DNA of 15,422 bases from Methanospirillum hungatei (GCF_020216685.1 NZ_JAIWNS010000129.1:1-15422); one strand, 5' to 3'; positions 7,660 through 15,295 are shown, counted from the first letter of the stretch. Made by a program: numbers and translations. The notes: generated from the letters alone by a model not told the origin.

Positions 7660-7683
7660 CGAATCATTTTCAGGTGGGATTAT

Positions 7684-8919
7684 ATGAGAACTAATACTAC
7701 GCGAACAAGGGTTTTTCTTGTTGTCATATGTCTCTTCTCCGCCATTACAAGTGCCGGATGTGGTGATGAGAGTAATGCCCAGTCATTTGACTATCAGGGA
7801 TCAGGTATTGCAGAGCCATTTTATCCATCATACCTCCCATCCCCTGATATATATCCCACTCCAGGCCAGGATATGGAGGTTATCACCATTCAACCAGGAA
7901 TGGAGTATGTGTATACCGACCCTTCACCATCTCCCGATCCTTCACTCCCGTCACAGACAACGTATAAACCAGTCTTTTCCCATGATCCGGTTGGGAGTTC
8001 ATACCAGGACCCGGGAACTGCAGAGCCCTATTACCCATCTACTCCCCCTTCCCCGGGAAATACCTACGAGGAGCCTGTCCAGGTTGTACCGGTGACGACC
8101 CAATACCCGGATCCGGGGATCGCAGTCCCCTATTATCCGCCAAGCCCTCCTGCCCCTGAGCCGACTCAGTATATCCCTCCACGGGACTATTCTTCCCCGG
8201 TGTATTACCCATCTCCCCGATACCAGGAGCCGGTGGTTATTCGCACATGGTATGATGACCGGTACTATCGCCCATCCTATTATGATCCATATGAACGAAA
8301 ATGGGAGTATTACTCATACGCAGATGGCACTTTGAAAGTCTCCAGTACTCCATATCAGGCTGAAATATATCTGGATAACCGGTTCAGAGGCTATACTCCT
8401 AACTCCGGTTATCGGACAATTGAAAATCTCCGCCCCGGCACCTATACCCTCCGTCTGAAAACTGCCGGGTACTATGATTATTCAGAAGACGTGTACGTGT
8501 CACGGGGCAGGACAACGTACGTTGATGCCGACATGGTCAGAATCGGGGAACGGTACCAGAAAGCAGGATTCATATCTGTTCAATCTGAACCCTCGGGTGC
8601 AGCTGTTTATCTGAATAATGAGTACCGGGGCTTTACCCCTGTCCTCCTCACCGGTGTATCCCCGGCAGAACACACCCTCCTTGTGCGAAAGGACGGGTTC
8701 ATTGATTATGTCAGCAGGGTGCAGGTTATGGATAAACAGACGATCAGCATTTCTGCGATACTAAATCCGGTGCCGGTGCCTGCAACCGTGACTCCTGTTG
8801 CCCCTCCGGTGGAGAGCCCTGTTCCAACTCCACCTAAATCCGGATTATTTGGTGGTATTGTCTGTATTTCAGTTCTTCTTAGTGCGCTTTTCATAGTCCG
8901 GCACCGGCCAGATCCATAA
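7684..8919 (+). CDS. Membrane-anchored proline-rich protein with two PEGA domains
   Basis: Cell-surface protein of 411 residues, function unknown. It starts with a signal peptide (basic residues, then hydrophobic 10-22) ending in SAG-Cys26, a possible but imperfect lipobox. Residues 30-180 are a Pro/Tyr/Ser-rich, probably extended region with three related repeats around G(I/T)A(E/V)P(F/Y)YP at about 39-54, 108-124 and 142-157. Two PEGA domains follow (about 216-285 and 295-362), each with the VxSxPxxAxIYLDNxxRGxTP-type core. A Pro-rich linker (362-385) leads to a transmembrane helix (387-405) and a short basic tail. PEGA domains are common in Methanomicrobiales surface proteins and are thought to be adhesion or S-layer-associated modules. 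The ATG is well supported by AGGTGG six bases upstream. A T-run terminator follows the stop. Monocistronic. Confidence 0.88.
   Translation: MRTNTTRTRVFLVVICLFSAITSAGCGDESNAQSFDYQGSGIAEPFYPSYLPSPDIYPTPGQDMEVITIQPGMEYVYTDPSPSPDPSLPSQTTYKPVFSHDPVGSSYQDPGTAEPYYPSTPPSPGNTYEEPVQVVPVTTQYPDPGIAVPYYPPSPPAPEPTQYIPPRDYSSPVYYPSPRYQEPVVIRTWYDDRYYRPSYYDPYERKWEYYSYADGTLKVSSTPYQAEIYLDNRFRGYTPNSGYRTIENLRPGTYTLRLKTAGYYDYSEDVYVSRGRTTYVDADMVRIGERYQKAGFISVQSEPSGAAVYLNNEYRGFTPVLLTGVSPAEHTLLVRKDGFIDYVSRVQVMDKQTISISAILNPVPVPATVTPVAPPVESPVPTPPKSGLFGGIVCISVLLSALFIVRHRPDP
7798..8157 (+). repeat. Three degenerate Pro/Tyr-rich coding repeats
   Basis: Inside the PEGA gene, three copies of a repeat with the protein consensus DPG-(I/T)-A-(E/V)-P-(F/Y)-YP-x2-PPSP are encoded at about 7798-7845, 8005-8055 and 8107-8157. 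Copies two and three are closest. Linkers between copies differ in length, and codons differ, so the repeats are old or under protein-level selection. Confidence 0.6.
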
Positions 8920-8931
8920 AGTCCCGGACAC

Positions 8932-8938
8932 TTTTTTT
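8932..8938 (+). terminator. T-run terminator of the PEGA gene
   Basis: Seven T residues follow 12 bases after the PEGA stop codon (8917-8919), matching the oligo-T signals that end archaeal transcripts. No strong hairpin precedes it. Confidence 0.6.
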
Positions 8939-9000
8939 CGAAAGCTTCTAGACCTTCAGACAGAGAAAGTACTAAGATAACAGCAGGAAGTCGGTGTAGA

Positions 9001-9222
9001 GTGAGTACAAACCCTGAAAAACATCCTAACCGTCCCCATTGTCTGTACCTGTGGTTTCTTCACGGAATGGCGGTATGCTCTGAAGAGAAAAGCAATCGGC
9101 AGTGCCCGTATCCATTCTGGAAATGTCCGGTAAAGCAGATGCAGCCAGATCAGAAACAATTGATGGCTGCTGATGTGGTATCTGATGTATCTGATAATGC
9201 CAGAGTGGCCTTGAAAACATAG
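9001..9222 (+). CDS. Possible small Cys-containing protein (73 aa)
   Basis: A 73-residue plus-strand frame starts with GTG at 9001. Weak ribosome-like sequences GGAAG (8986-8990) and GGTG (8993-8996) precede it. The protein has four Cys in its first half, at 14, 26, 35 and 42, including QCPYPFWKCPVK, a spacing that could bind zinc or an Fe-S cluster. The second half is helical and acidic (MAADVVSDVSDNAR). I do not recognise a family. Competing frames on the minus strand over the same bases look less protein-like. The region between the PEGA and PEBP genes (8920-9263) has nothing else in it. Confidence 0.4.
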   Translation: MSTNPEKHPNRPHCLYLWFLHGMAVCSEEKSNRQCPYPFWKCPVKQMQPDQKQLMAADVVSDVSDNARVALKT

Positions 9223-9263
9223 CGTTACAGAACTGAATAATCCCGCCGAATCTTTTGGCCGGC

Positions 9264-9722
9264 CTACCGGGCTAAGGCCACCGTCTCTCCATACTGAACG
9301 ACATGGCCCTTCATCGCCTGAATGAGTTCATCTTTTGTTGATCCGGCTGGCAGGTCAAGCATGGTATCCAGACCATATACTCTGAACTGATACCGGTGCA
9401 TCTCACCTTCAGGCGGGCAGGGTCCCTGATATCCGATGGTGCCGTAATCGTTTCTTCCCTGCACGGCCTGAACCGGGTATGTTACCTGCGGCTCTTTTGG
9501 AATACCTTCCGGGATTCTGGAGATTGGGGGAAGGTTCCAGACAATCCACGGAGTAAAGGAACAGCATGATTTGATGAACGGATTAAAGACCATGATGGCG
9601 ACAGATGTGGCATTCAGGTTTTTGATATTCAATGCCGGAGTCCTGTCTCCTCCTTTGCATGTATACGAATGTGGAAATTCCAGAAAATCAAGGGTTACAA
9701 TTATTGAGGTTATGGTGGTCAT
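9264..9722 (-). CDS. PEBP/YbhB-YbcL family protein with altered ligand site
   Basis: Phosphatidylethanolamine-binding-like protein of 152 residues, the usual length for the bacterial and archaeal YbhB/YbcL branch. The second conserved block is intact: YQGPCPPEGEMHRYQFRVYGLDT (98-120, His109), followed by the AMKGHVVQYGET ending (136-147). The first block is not: the family sequence DDPDAP is replaced by FNPFIK (46-51), and the T-H-W motif is TPW (57-59), so the acidic residue and one His of the anion pocket are missing. Two adjacent Cys (53-54) are also unusual. It is the last gene of the homocysteine operon: its GAGGT ribosome site overlaps the stop of the UPF0280 gene, 13 bases before the ATG. 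Molecular function is unknown. The stop codon lies inside a GGCCGGCC palindrome-containing G/C-rich end. Confidence 0.87.
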   Translation of the reverse strand: MTTITSIIVTLDFLEFPHSYTCKGGDRTPALNIKNLNATSVAIMVFNPFIKSCCSFTPWIVWNLPPISRIPEGIPKEPQVTYPVQAVQGRNDYGTIGYQGPCPPEGEMHRYQFRVYGLDTMLDLPAGSTKDELIQAMKGHVVQYGETVALAR

Positions 9723-9735
9723 GCTGGATCATACC

Positions 9736-10470
9736 TCATATGAGCGTGCCAGGAAAAAAACCTAAGCCCCCGGCGGTAATGAGATCCTCACGGTTTTCTG
9801 CCCTGACGATCTGTGGGATATCTCCCCATATGATACTCTGTTCTCCAAACACGGCGAATATTCCCTCGATATGAGTATCCACCCTCTCAAGGCATGACTG
9901 ATCGGCAATAGTCAGGACATTACAGACGGCTGTTGCAACGGCATCGGCGAGAAGCGGGTCTCTCGAGAAGACCGTTACGCTGTCTGCCGTTCCAAATGAA
10001 AAGGAATGACCAACCGTTGCTGATGAGGTACATATCCCGTATATCTCATTTTTTGGTGGGATAAAAAAGGCATATTTGCCTGATAATGGAGAATTTCCTG
10101 CATACAGGCCCACCCGTACCGGCCGGTCTGTTATCATCGCAATATCCCCTCCATTATCAATGATGCAAAAGGATGCCCCCTCCCTTTGTGCTGCGCTCAC
10201 TCCGGCATGAGCAACCGCTCCGGCAACGGCTGCCATCGGCCCCACGCCCGCTTTCCATGCAGCAGCAGCCATGTTCCTAATAATGTCCGGTCCATGTGTG
10301 ATGGTCAATGGTTCAAAACTTGAATTAAAAAAGGGATCCTGAATGATATACCGTTCAAGTTCGTATCTTGCCGTTCGGATACCTTCACAAGCGGTTTCAA
10401 TCACCTGCTCTTCATCGGCCAGGATTGTGGCGATTGTCTCCCTGAGTTCAAAATGATGACGGAGGGTCAT
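9736..10470 (-). CDS. UPF0280 (COG2122, ApbE-like fold) protein
   Basis: UPF0280 protein of 244 residues, distantly related to the FAD-transferase ApbE. ApbE-like blocks are visible: VGPMAAVAGAVA (76-87), IDNGGDIA (104-111), and SSATVGHSFSFGTADSVTV (149-167) followed by a helix with Asp-rich turns (171-183). It sits five bases after the NIL-ferredoxin gene and 13 bases before the PEBP gene. In Methanosarcina the corresponding gene (COG2122) lies with the two homocysteine genes, and from memory of that work it was proposed to take part in sulfur or homocysteine metabolism without a settled reaction. There is no strong ribosome site before the ATG, consistent with translational coupling. Whether it transfers flavin or handles sulfur is unknown. 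Confidence 0.88.
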   Translation of the reverse strand: MTLRHHFELRETIATILADEEQVIETACEGIRTARYELERYIIQDPFFNSSFEPLTITHGPDIIRNMAAAAWKAGVGPMAAVAGAVAHAGVSAAQREGASFCIIDNGGDIAMITDRPVRVGLYAGNSPLSGKYAFFIPPKNEIYGICTSSATVGHSFSFGTADSVTVFSRDPLLADAVATAVCNVLTIADQSCLERVDTHIEGIFAVFGEQSIIWGDIPQIVRAENREDLITAGGLGFFPGTLI

Positions 10471-10475
10471 TCAGG

Positions 10476-10859
10476 TTAGTAACTTAATGATAATGCTGCA
10501 TGAGGACAACTGATTATGCACCGTCCACAGAGGATACACCTCTTCGTTTCAACATGTAACTTCCAGTCATTATCAAAGGAGAAGACTCTTTTCGGGCAGA
10601 TAGAAATACATGCCCCGCAGTCAACACACTCCTCCTCATCATGTCTGATACCCTCCTCAAGAATTCTGACCTCAGCACCAAGGCTTCTCATCCGATCGCT
10701 GACCAGGATGCAGCTTTCGTCAGGAACATCCACGAGGGCTTCTTCTCCTTCATGCGCATCAGATCGTGCCCGGTCAACATTGATGAGAACGCCGGTTTCT
10801 TTAACCACCTGGGCAATAATCGGCTTACTCTCATGAATAAGCCTGACTAATAACTTCAT
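10476..10859 (-). CDS. NIL-domain ferredoxin, iron-sulfur subunit for homocysteine synthesis
   Basis: A 127-residue protein with an N-terminal NIL domain (about 1-72) and a C-terminal ferredoxin domain with two complete [4Fe-4S] motifs: Cys78, 81, 84, 88 and Cys108, 111, 114, 118 (both CxxCxxCxxxCP). In methanogens its homologue (MA1822 in Methanosarcina) works with the DUF39 protein to make homocysteine from aspartate semialdehyde and sulfide, a reaction that needs two electrons. The Fe-S domain is the likely electron or sulfur carrier. Its ATG overlaps the stop of the upstream gene by four bases (ATGA, 10856-10859), and its ribosome site GGAGG lies within the last codons of that gene. Tight coupling supports a complex of the two proteins. 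Confidence 0.92.
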   Translation of the reverse strand: MKLLVRLIHESKPIIAQVVKETGVLINVDRARSDAHEGEEALVDVPDESCILVSDRMRSLGAEVRILEEGIRHDEEECVDCGACISICPKRVFSFDNDWKLHVETKRCILCGRCIISCPHAALSLSY

Positions 10860-12367
10860 GGTCTTCCTCCGCCAGGTTTGAACAGTTTCCCTAAGTCACT
10901 TGCATGAAGAATGGCAATACATTGGTTTTGTGCATCAACAACCGGTAATGCACTGATGCGGTGATGTTCCATCTTCTGTGCTGCTATATCAATCGGTTCA
11001 TCGGCTAATGTGGTGATCACATTTCTGGTCATGACATCCTGGACTTTTATCTTCCGTTCAGGCCGTGCAACAGCCTTGGCAATATCAAAGGTGGTCACAA
11101 CACCGGTCAGTCGTCCCTGTTCATTCAGAACCGGCAGGTGATTTGTCTCTCCCCTGAGAAGTTTCTTTGCTGCCTCAGTGATCTCCTGATCTTCCTTGAT
11201 GGTGACCACTTTTCGTTGCATGATCTCCTGAACCAGGACTACCTTTCTCGTTTCCCTCATTGGTTTTGCCTGTTTTGAAGGATCAAGATACCGGGTGGGG
11301 AGGCAGAGGGTCATTTGTCCATCCTCAATCCATCGTTTTAAGGTGTTTGCAACCATCTTTGCCCGACGGAATGATGAGAGGGATGATGTCTTAATCTCTT
11401 CATTATCAAGTTCGATGGTACCTGACTTCAGTTCAGCATAACTGACCTGACCAAGAACCGGCCTGCTCCGTGACGGGACACCGTAATCCTTGATACTGAC
11501 CATGATATCCTCATCACGAACCGCCGTGCGTCTGACCGTCTCAATATCAAGAACCGGCAGGGGAATACCGACACCCAGGTAGAGGGTCGGACCGTACCGG
11601 TACATATATGCAGCCCTGAGAAAATCGGTGTTCATATCATTCATATCAGCCGTGGTCATCAAAGTGGCAAAGTTCCCTGCTGAGGAGTGCTGGGTTCCTT
11701 CACCAATCACCATGCCCTGAGCTCCGCCAAGGAGGATTGGAACACCGCTTCCGATAAGCCGGAGATTTGGATCATTGCATATGGGATTTAAAGTGCCGGC
11801 ACCGGAAAAGGTAACGTTTCCACTATGCGGAAGAAGAGTTCCCATGTAGGTGTATAACGTATCTTCAGAGGTGTTGACTGCGGCATCATACCGCTGATAG
11901 GCATTGCGGGGATTGACCATTATGGCCTGGTTCAAATCTTCCAGTCGTACCTCGGTTGTAATACTCCGCCGTGGATAGCAGTCTGATCCTGAAGACTGGG
12001 CACGAAGTTCGATGGCTTTCCCTGATATAAAATCCTCGATAACATGGGCACCACCATAACTCTCCATTCTGGTTACTGACTTATTTGTCGCACCGATGTA
12101 GGTATCCACAGCTGCAATACCGCCATATGCCTCAACATCGTTCAGCCAGAGTCGCTCCATCTTTATCGGAGGCTCTGCATGACCGAAATTCAAAAAGGCA
12201 CCAGAGGAACACATAGCCCCGAAGGTTCCGGTGGTTACGACATCCACCTCATGAAGTGCTCCTTCTTCTCCGAGTTCGCTGACGATGTCCGGCATCTCAT
12301 CGGCAGTGACCACCCGGGCTGATCCATCACGAATACGCCGGTTGATCTCATCGATGGACTTTTCCAT
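10856..12367 (-). CDS. DUF39/CBS protein, L-aspartate semialdehyde sulfurtransferase (homocysteine synthesis)
   Basis: Homologue of Methanosarcina MA1821 (COG1900), the main subunit that turns aspartate semialdehyde and sulfide into homocysteine. From this start it has 503 residues. The DUF39 domain (about 1-365) contains conserved Cys53 (TGTFGAMCSSG) and Cys130 (SGSDCYPRR), and the latter is a likely catalytic sulfur carrier. Two CBS domains follow (about 381-435 and 444-497), probably regulatory. The frame stays open upstream to 12586, but that stretch is not homologous-looking and overlaps ilvD. The start at 12367 has AGGT seven bases upstream and begins MEKSIDEINRR, as family members do. 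A CTATAA element near 12397-12402 could be the promoter. First gene of a four-gene operon with the NIL-ferredoxin, UPF0280 and PEBP genes. Confidence 0.9.
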   Translation of the reverse strand: MEKSIDEINRRIRDGSARVVTADEMPDIVSELGEEGALHEVDVVTTGTFGAMCSSGAFLNFGHAEPPIKMERLWLNDVEAYGGIAAVDTYIGATNKSVTRMESYGGAHVIEDFISGKAIELRAQSSGSDCYPRRSITTEVRLEDLNQAIMVNPRNAYQRYDAAVNTSEDTLYTYMGTLLPHSGNVTFSGAGTLNPICNDPNLRLIGSGVPILLGGAQGMVIGEGTQHSSAGNFATLMTTADMNDMNTDFLRAAYMYRYGPTLYLGVGIPLPVLDIETVRRTAVRDEDIMVSIKDYGVPSRSRPVLGQVSYAELKSGTIELDNEEIKTSSLSSFRRAKMVANTLKRWIEDGQMTLCLPTRYLDPSKQAKPMRETRKVVLVQEIMQRKVVTIKEDQEITEAAKKLLRGETNHLPVLNEQGRLTGVVTTFDIAKAVARPERKIKVQDVMTRNVITTLADEPIDIAAQKMEHHRISALPVVDAQNQCIAILHASDLGKLFKPGGGRP

Positions 12368-12394
12368 AATGGTTACCTGATTGGAGATGAAAGG

Positions 12395-12404
12395 AGTTAT
12401 AGGT
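12395..12404 (-). promoter_or_regulatory. Candidate TATA box of the homocysteine operon
   Basis: On the minus strand AAACCTATAACT lies about 30 bases before the ATG at 12367, with purine-rich sequence upstream that could be a BRE. The predicted leader would be only a few bases, which fits poorly with the AGGT ribosome site, so the call is tentative. Confidence 0.3.
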
Positions 12405-12455
12405 TTAGTTTTGCTTCTGATGGGAAAAAAGGGACTTCGTTCTTTTAAAGACTGG

Positions 12456-12462
12456 AAAAAAA
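12456..12462 (-). terminator. T-run terminator of ilvD
   Basis: Seven T on the minus strand lie two bases past the ilvD stop codon (12465-12467). A second run of six T is found at 12425-12430. Together they suggest that ilvD transcription ends before the homocysteine operon. Confidence 0.55.
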
Positions 12463-12464
12463 TA

Positions 12465-14117
12465 TTATTTGAGGACGGCACCGAGGTCAGCAGAGCCGAC
12501 TGCCGCAGCATACCTGGCAAGGACACCGGTAAGCGGTCTCTTGAGTGGTTTCCATCCCTTCTTCCGGTTCTCGATCTCATCAGCATTGAGATTCAGATTT
12601 ACGGTCTTGGTAAACAGGTCAATAGATATCTGATCTCCATCCTTCACAAAGGCAATTGGACCGCCTGCCGCTGCTTCAGGTGCCACATGGCCGATACATG
12701 GTCCCCGTGTTCCGCCAGAGAACCGTCCGTCAGTGATGAGAGCTACCCTGCTATATCCAAGCCCGACGAGTGCTGAAGTTGGCGACAGCATTTCAGGCAT
12801 ACCCGGCCCGCCTTTTGGCCCCTCATACCTGATGACGATGACATCCCCTTCTTTTATCTCCCGTGCAAGGATTGCTTTCATAGCCGGCTCTTCCCCGTCA
12901 AAGACTCGGGCAGGTCCGGTATGCTTCCACATCTCATCCTGTACAGCACCACTTTTTATGATGGCCCCGTCTGGTGCAAGGCTTCCGGTCAGGATCATCA
13001 GCCCTCCGCTTTTGTGGATCGGTGATTCTTCCGGATGGATAACTGATTCATCCACATAGGTGACTGAATCAGCAATCGTATACACATCTTTGCCTGAAAC
13101 AGTCTGGCAATTCTCCAGATGTCTTTTTATCTGCCTGAAGACCCCAGGTATTCCTCCTGCATTGTAGAGTGCGTGCATGGAGTGAGGACCAGCCGGCATC
13201 ATTGACGCGATATGGGGAACCTGCTCTGATATCCGGTTAAACTCCTGCAGGTCAAAAGGAACTCCTGCCTCAGTTGCAATAGCCATCAGATGAAGGACGG
13301 TATTGGTTGAACCACCAAGAGCCATATCGACCCGGATGGCATTCCGAAGGCTTGCCGGGGTGATGATATCACGGGGGAGGACCTGTTTTCTTACCAGATC
13401 CACGATCTGTTTTCCGGTTCTGTATGCAAGCCGGATTTTTTCAGCGTAGACTGCCGGAGTTGCAGCACAGCCGGGAAGAGACATACCAAGTGCTTCAGTC
13501 ATACAGGCCATGGTATTTGCAGTATACAGGCCCTGACATGAACCGCATCCCGGCATTGCTGCCGTTTCAAGTTCGGTGAGTTCCTCCTCAGTCATGGTTC
13601 CTCCTGCCACCTTTCCGACCCCTTCAAAGACATCAGTCAGTGAGAGTTCACAGCCGTGGAGATTTCCTGGAAGCATATTCCCCCCGGTCAGAACAATGGC
13701 AGGGATATTGCATCTTCCTGCAGCCATGAGCATGCCTGGAACAATCTTATCACACGTGCAGATGCAGACGATACCATCAAATTTGTGGGCCTGTATCATG
13801 AGTTCGACTGAATCTGCAATATTTTCACGTGACGGGAGGGAATACCGCATTCCTTCATGTCCCATGGCAATGCCGTCACAGATGCCGATGGTATTAAATT
13901 CAAAAGGAGTTCCTCCTCCGGCAGTTATCCCTTCTCTGACCCGTTCACCAAGGATCCGGAGATGGGTATGTCCGGGTACGATGGTGTTCCAGGAGTTTGC
14001 GATACCGATAAAGGGCTGGTGCATCTCACTCTCATCTATCCCGAGAGAACGAATGAGGGAACGATTGGGAGCCCTGGCATACCCAGCCTTGACATCATCA
14101 CTCCGCATAATACTCAT
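12465..14117 (-). CDS. ilvD: Dihydroxy-acid dehydratase IlvD
   Basis: Iron-sulfur enzyme of branched-chain amino acid synthesis that turns 2,3-dihydroxy-3-methylbutanoate (and the isoleucine analogue) into the 2-oxo acid. It has 550 residues, the usual length. Visible motifs are [16 protein letters not shown] (79-94), [12 protein letters not shown] (118-129), [15 protein letters not shown] (189-203) and, near the end, [10 protein letters not shown] with GHVAPEA. Cluster-binding Cys122 and Cys194 are present. The third position, Cys in [2Fe-2S] enzymes (ITPCN), is Gly49 here (IVPGHTHL), like E. coli IlvD, whose cluster is an oxygen-labile [4Fe-4S]; the cluster type here is inferred. ATG at 14117 (alternative 14108) lacks a ribosome site, but TTTATC at 14140-14145 lies 25 bases upstream, pointing to a leaderless mRNA. 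Divergent from the YkgJ gene. Confidence 0.96.
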   Translation of the reverse strand: MSIMRSDDVKAGYARAPNRSLIRSLGIDESEMHQPFIGIANSWNTIVPGHTHLRILGERVREGITAGGGTPFEFNTIGICDGIAMGHEGMRYSLPSRENIADSVELMIQAHKFDGIVCICTCDKIVPGMLMAAGRCNIPAIVLTGGNMLPGNLHGCELSLTDVFEGVGKVAGGTMTEEELTELETAAMPGCGSCQGLYTANTMACMTEALGMSLPGCAATPAVYAEKIRLAYRTGKQIVDLVRKQVLPRDIITPASLRNAIRVDMALGGSTNTVLHLMAIATEAGVPFDLQEFNRISEQVPHIASMMPAGPHSMHALYNAGGIPGVFRQIKRHLENCQTVSGKDVYTIADSVTYVDESVIHPEESPIHKSGGLMILTGSLAPDGAIIKSGAVQDEMWKHTGPARVFDGEEPAMKAILAREIKEGDVIVIRYEGPKGGPGMPEMLSPTSALVGLGYSRVALITDGRFSGGTRGPCIGHVAPEAAAGGPIAFVKDGDQISIDLFTKTVNLNLNADEIENRKKGWKPLKRPLTGVLARYAAAVGSADLGAVLK

Positions 14118-14138
14118 GAACAGATAGGAGATGACACT

Positions 14139-14146
14139 AGATAAAG
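14139..14146. promoter_or_regulatory. TATA-like box in the ilvD/YkgJ divergent region
   Basis: TTTATC on the minus strand (14140-14145) is centred about 25 bases before the ilvD ATG, the distance expected between TATA box and start of a leaderless archaeal transcript. On the plus strand the same bases read AGATAAAG and could serve the YkgJ-family gene, with a predicted start near 14170. Confidence 0.45.
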
Positions 14147-14210
14147 GAAAGGTTAGTGGTGCAAACTCAGATCACGAGTGCACCATGTTTACCGGCAAGG
14201 TTTCGATCAC

Positions 14211-14714
14211 ATGGTGCATATTATCCGGGAACAGATACTAAGTATGGTTTTTACCTGTGCTCAATGTGGTCAGTGTTGCATGTTCCTGGGAGACTATATT
14301 GTCATTGATGCAAAGACGGGGCCATATACCTTTTCCTGTTCCTGTGTTTCAACAAATACCTCGTTTCATGCAGTCGTCGATGAGGATAAACGGAAGTTTT
14401 TTGATATTGATGAGTTTCCTCGTGCTCATCCTCATGCCTGCCCATTTCTTCGGCCGACTGATGACGGGCGGATCGTCTGTACCATTCATGAGACCAGTCC
14501 GGCCCAATGCAAGATATACCGGTGTGTGGCAGTGAGAATCTTTGACGAAGAAAAACAGGTGGGGTATATCACCGGTATGGGTGCACTTCATTCAGATGAT
14601 CCGGATTTGCGTTCCCTTTATGAATCATGTGCTTTTGAGGTCCCAAAGGAAGATTTGGAACGGGATGAATGGTTTGCCCGGTATTTTGAAAAATATGGGT
14701 ACAGGACTGAATAA
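14211..14714 (+). CDS. YkgJ-family Cys-cluster protein
   Basis: Protein of the YkgJ/UPF0153 family, thought to bind zinc or an iron-sulfur cluster through many Cys; no reaction is established. From ATG 14211 it has 167 residues. Motifs are CAQCGQCC (16-23), CSC (43-45), ACPFL (76-80), and VCTIHETSPAQCKIYRC (89-105), the standard family order. The start is uncertain. The frame is open from a GTG at 14178, AAGG lies 10 bases before the ATG at 14211, and a third Met at 14244 lies four codons before the Cys cluster. It is divergent from ilvD and converges on the isochorismatase-like gene with five bases between stops. No operon partner hints at a substrate. Confidence 0.85.
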   Translation: MVHIIREQILSMVFTCAQCGQCCMFLGDYIVIDAKTGPYTFSCSCVSTNTSFHAVVDEDKRKFFDIDEFPRAHPHACPFLRPTDDGRIVCTIHETSPAQCKIYRCVAVRIFDEEKQVGYITGMGALHSDDPDLRSLYESCAFEVPKEDLERDEWFARYFEKYGYRTE

Positions 14715-14719
14715 TCACA

Positions 14720-15295
14720 TCACAGCGAGTCCAGCCATGGAGCTACATCTGCAGTATTGAGGATTTTTACTCCGATATTTTTCATATCAAGGACATTTGC
14801 TTCATGGATCTCCTTTGTCTGTGCCCCGGTTGCGTCATCGACGAGGATTGTTACATAATTATACGCCATTGCATCAAATATCGTGGTCCGGATACAATTC
14901 GGCGTCTGGATTCCTCCAACAACAACGACATTCACCCCAAGGGTCCGGAGCATCAGGTCAAGGGTGGTTCCAATAAATGCACTCATCCGGACCTTCTCGA
15001 TAAGGTGCTCACCCGGTAAGGGTGTGAGTTCATTGATAACTGCAGCACCATGTGACCCCCTGACTGCAAATGGTTTGTCTTTAAACATTTCAGCCCTGAA
15101 CCATTCAACGTCTGATCCGTCCGGTTCATGAACCCTGACGATATGAAAGATTGGCAGTTGTTTTTCCCGAAACAGGGAGAGCAGTTGAGTAAGAGGGGTA
15201 ATGACTGCCTGTGCTCCGGCAACAGGGAGAACTGCATGAGTTGAGGCAAAATCATTCTGCATATCGATGATGAGAAGTGCAGGTTTTCGTGTCAT
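14720..15295 (-). CDS. Isochorismatase-fold cysteine hydrolase
   Basis: A 191-residue member of the isochorismatase-like superfamily (nicotinamidase, N-carbamoylsarcosine amidase and relatives). The catalytic triad is visible: Asp11 in LLIIDMQNDF, Lys101 in EKVRMSAF, and Cys134 in GGIQTPNCIRTT, where a non-proline cis-peptide precedes the nucleophile in known structures. The presence of Cys at the last position argues for an amidase-type hydrolase rather than true isochorismatase. The pattern KxRxSAFxGTxLDLMLRxLG is typical of the broad YcaC/nicotinamidase-related branch, which does not fix the substrate. The ATG has no ribosome site. It is transcribed alone from the 127-base region at the window's right end. 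Nicotinamidase is possible, but the usual metal-binding Asp-x-His-x3-His is not clear. Confidence 0.88.
   Translation of the reverse strand: MTRKPALLIIDMQNDFASTHAVLPVAGAQAVITPLTQLLSLFREKQLPIFHIVRVHEPDGSDVEWFRAEMFKDKPFAVRGSHGAAVINELTPLPGEHLIEKVRMSAFIGTTLDLMLRTLGVNVVVVGGIQTPNCIRTTIFDAMAYNYVTILVDDATGAQTKEIHEANVLDMKNIGVKILNTADVAPWLDSL

Noticed and set aside
8956..9220. Minus-strand small frames opposite 9001-9222
   Set aside because: No ribosome site or motif, and sequence looks less protein-like than the plus-strand frame.
9257..9264. GGCCGGCC 8-base palindrome at the end of the PEBP gene
   Set aside because: Probably chance in a G/C-rich stop region; no T-run follows to make it a terminator.
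12368..12586. N-terminal extension of the DUF39/CBS reading frame
   Set aside because: It overlaps the end of ilvD and its T-run and does not look like family sequence; the start at 12367 has a ribosome site and typical N-terminus.
13576..14127. 183-codon plus-strand frame opposite ilvD
   Set aside because: Antisense to a conserved enzyme gene, Pro/Ser-rich without family features.
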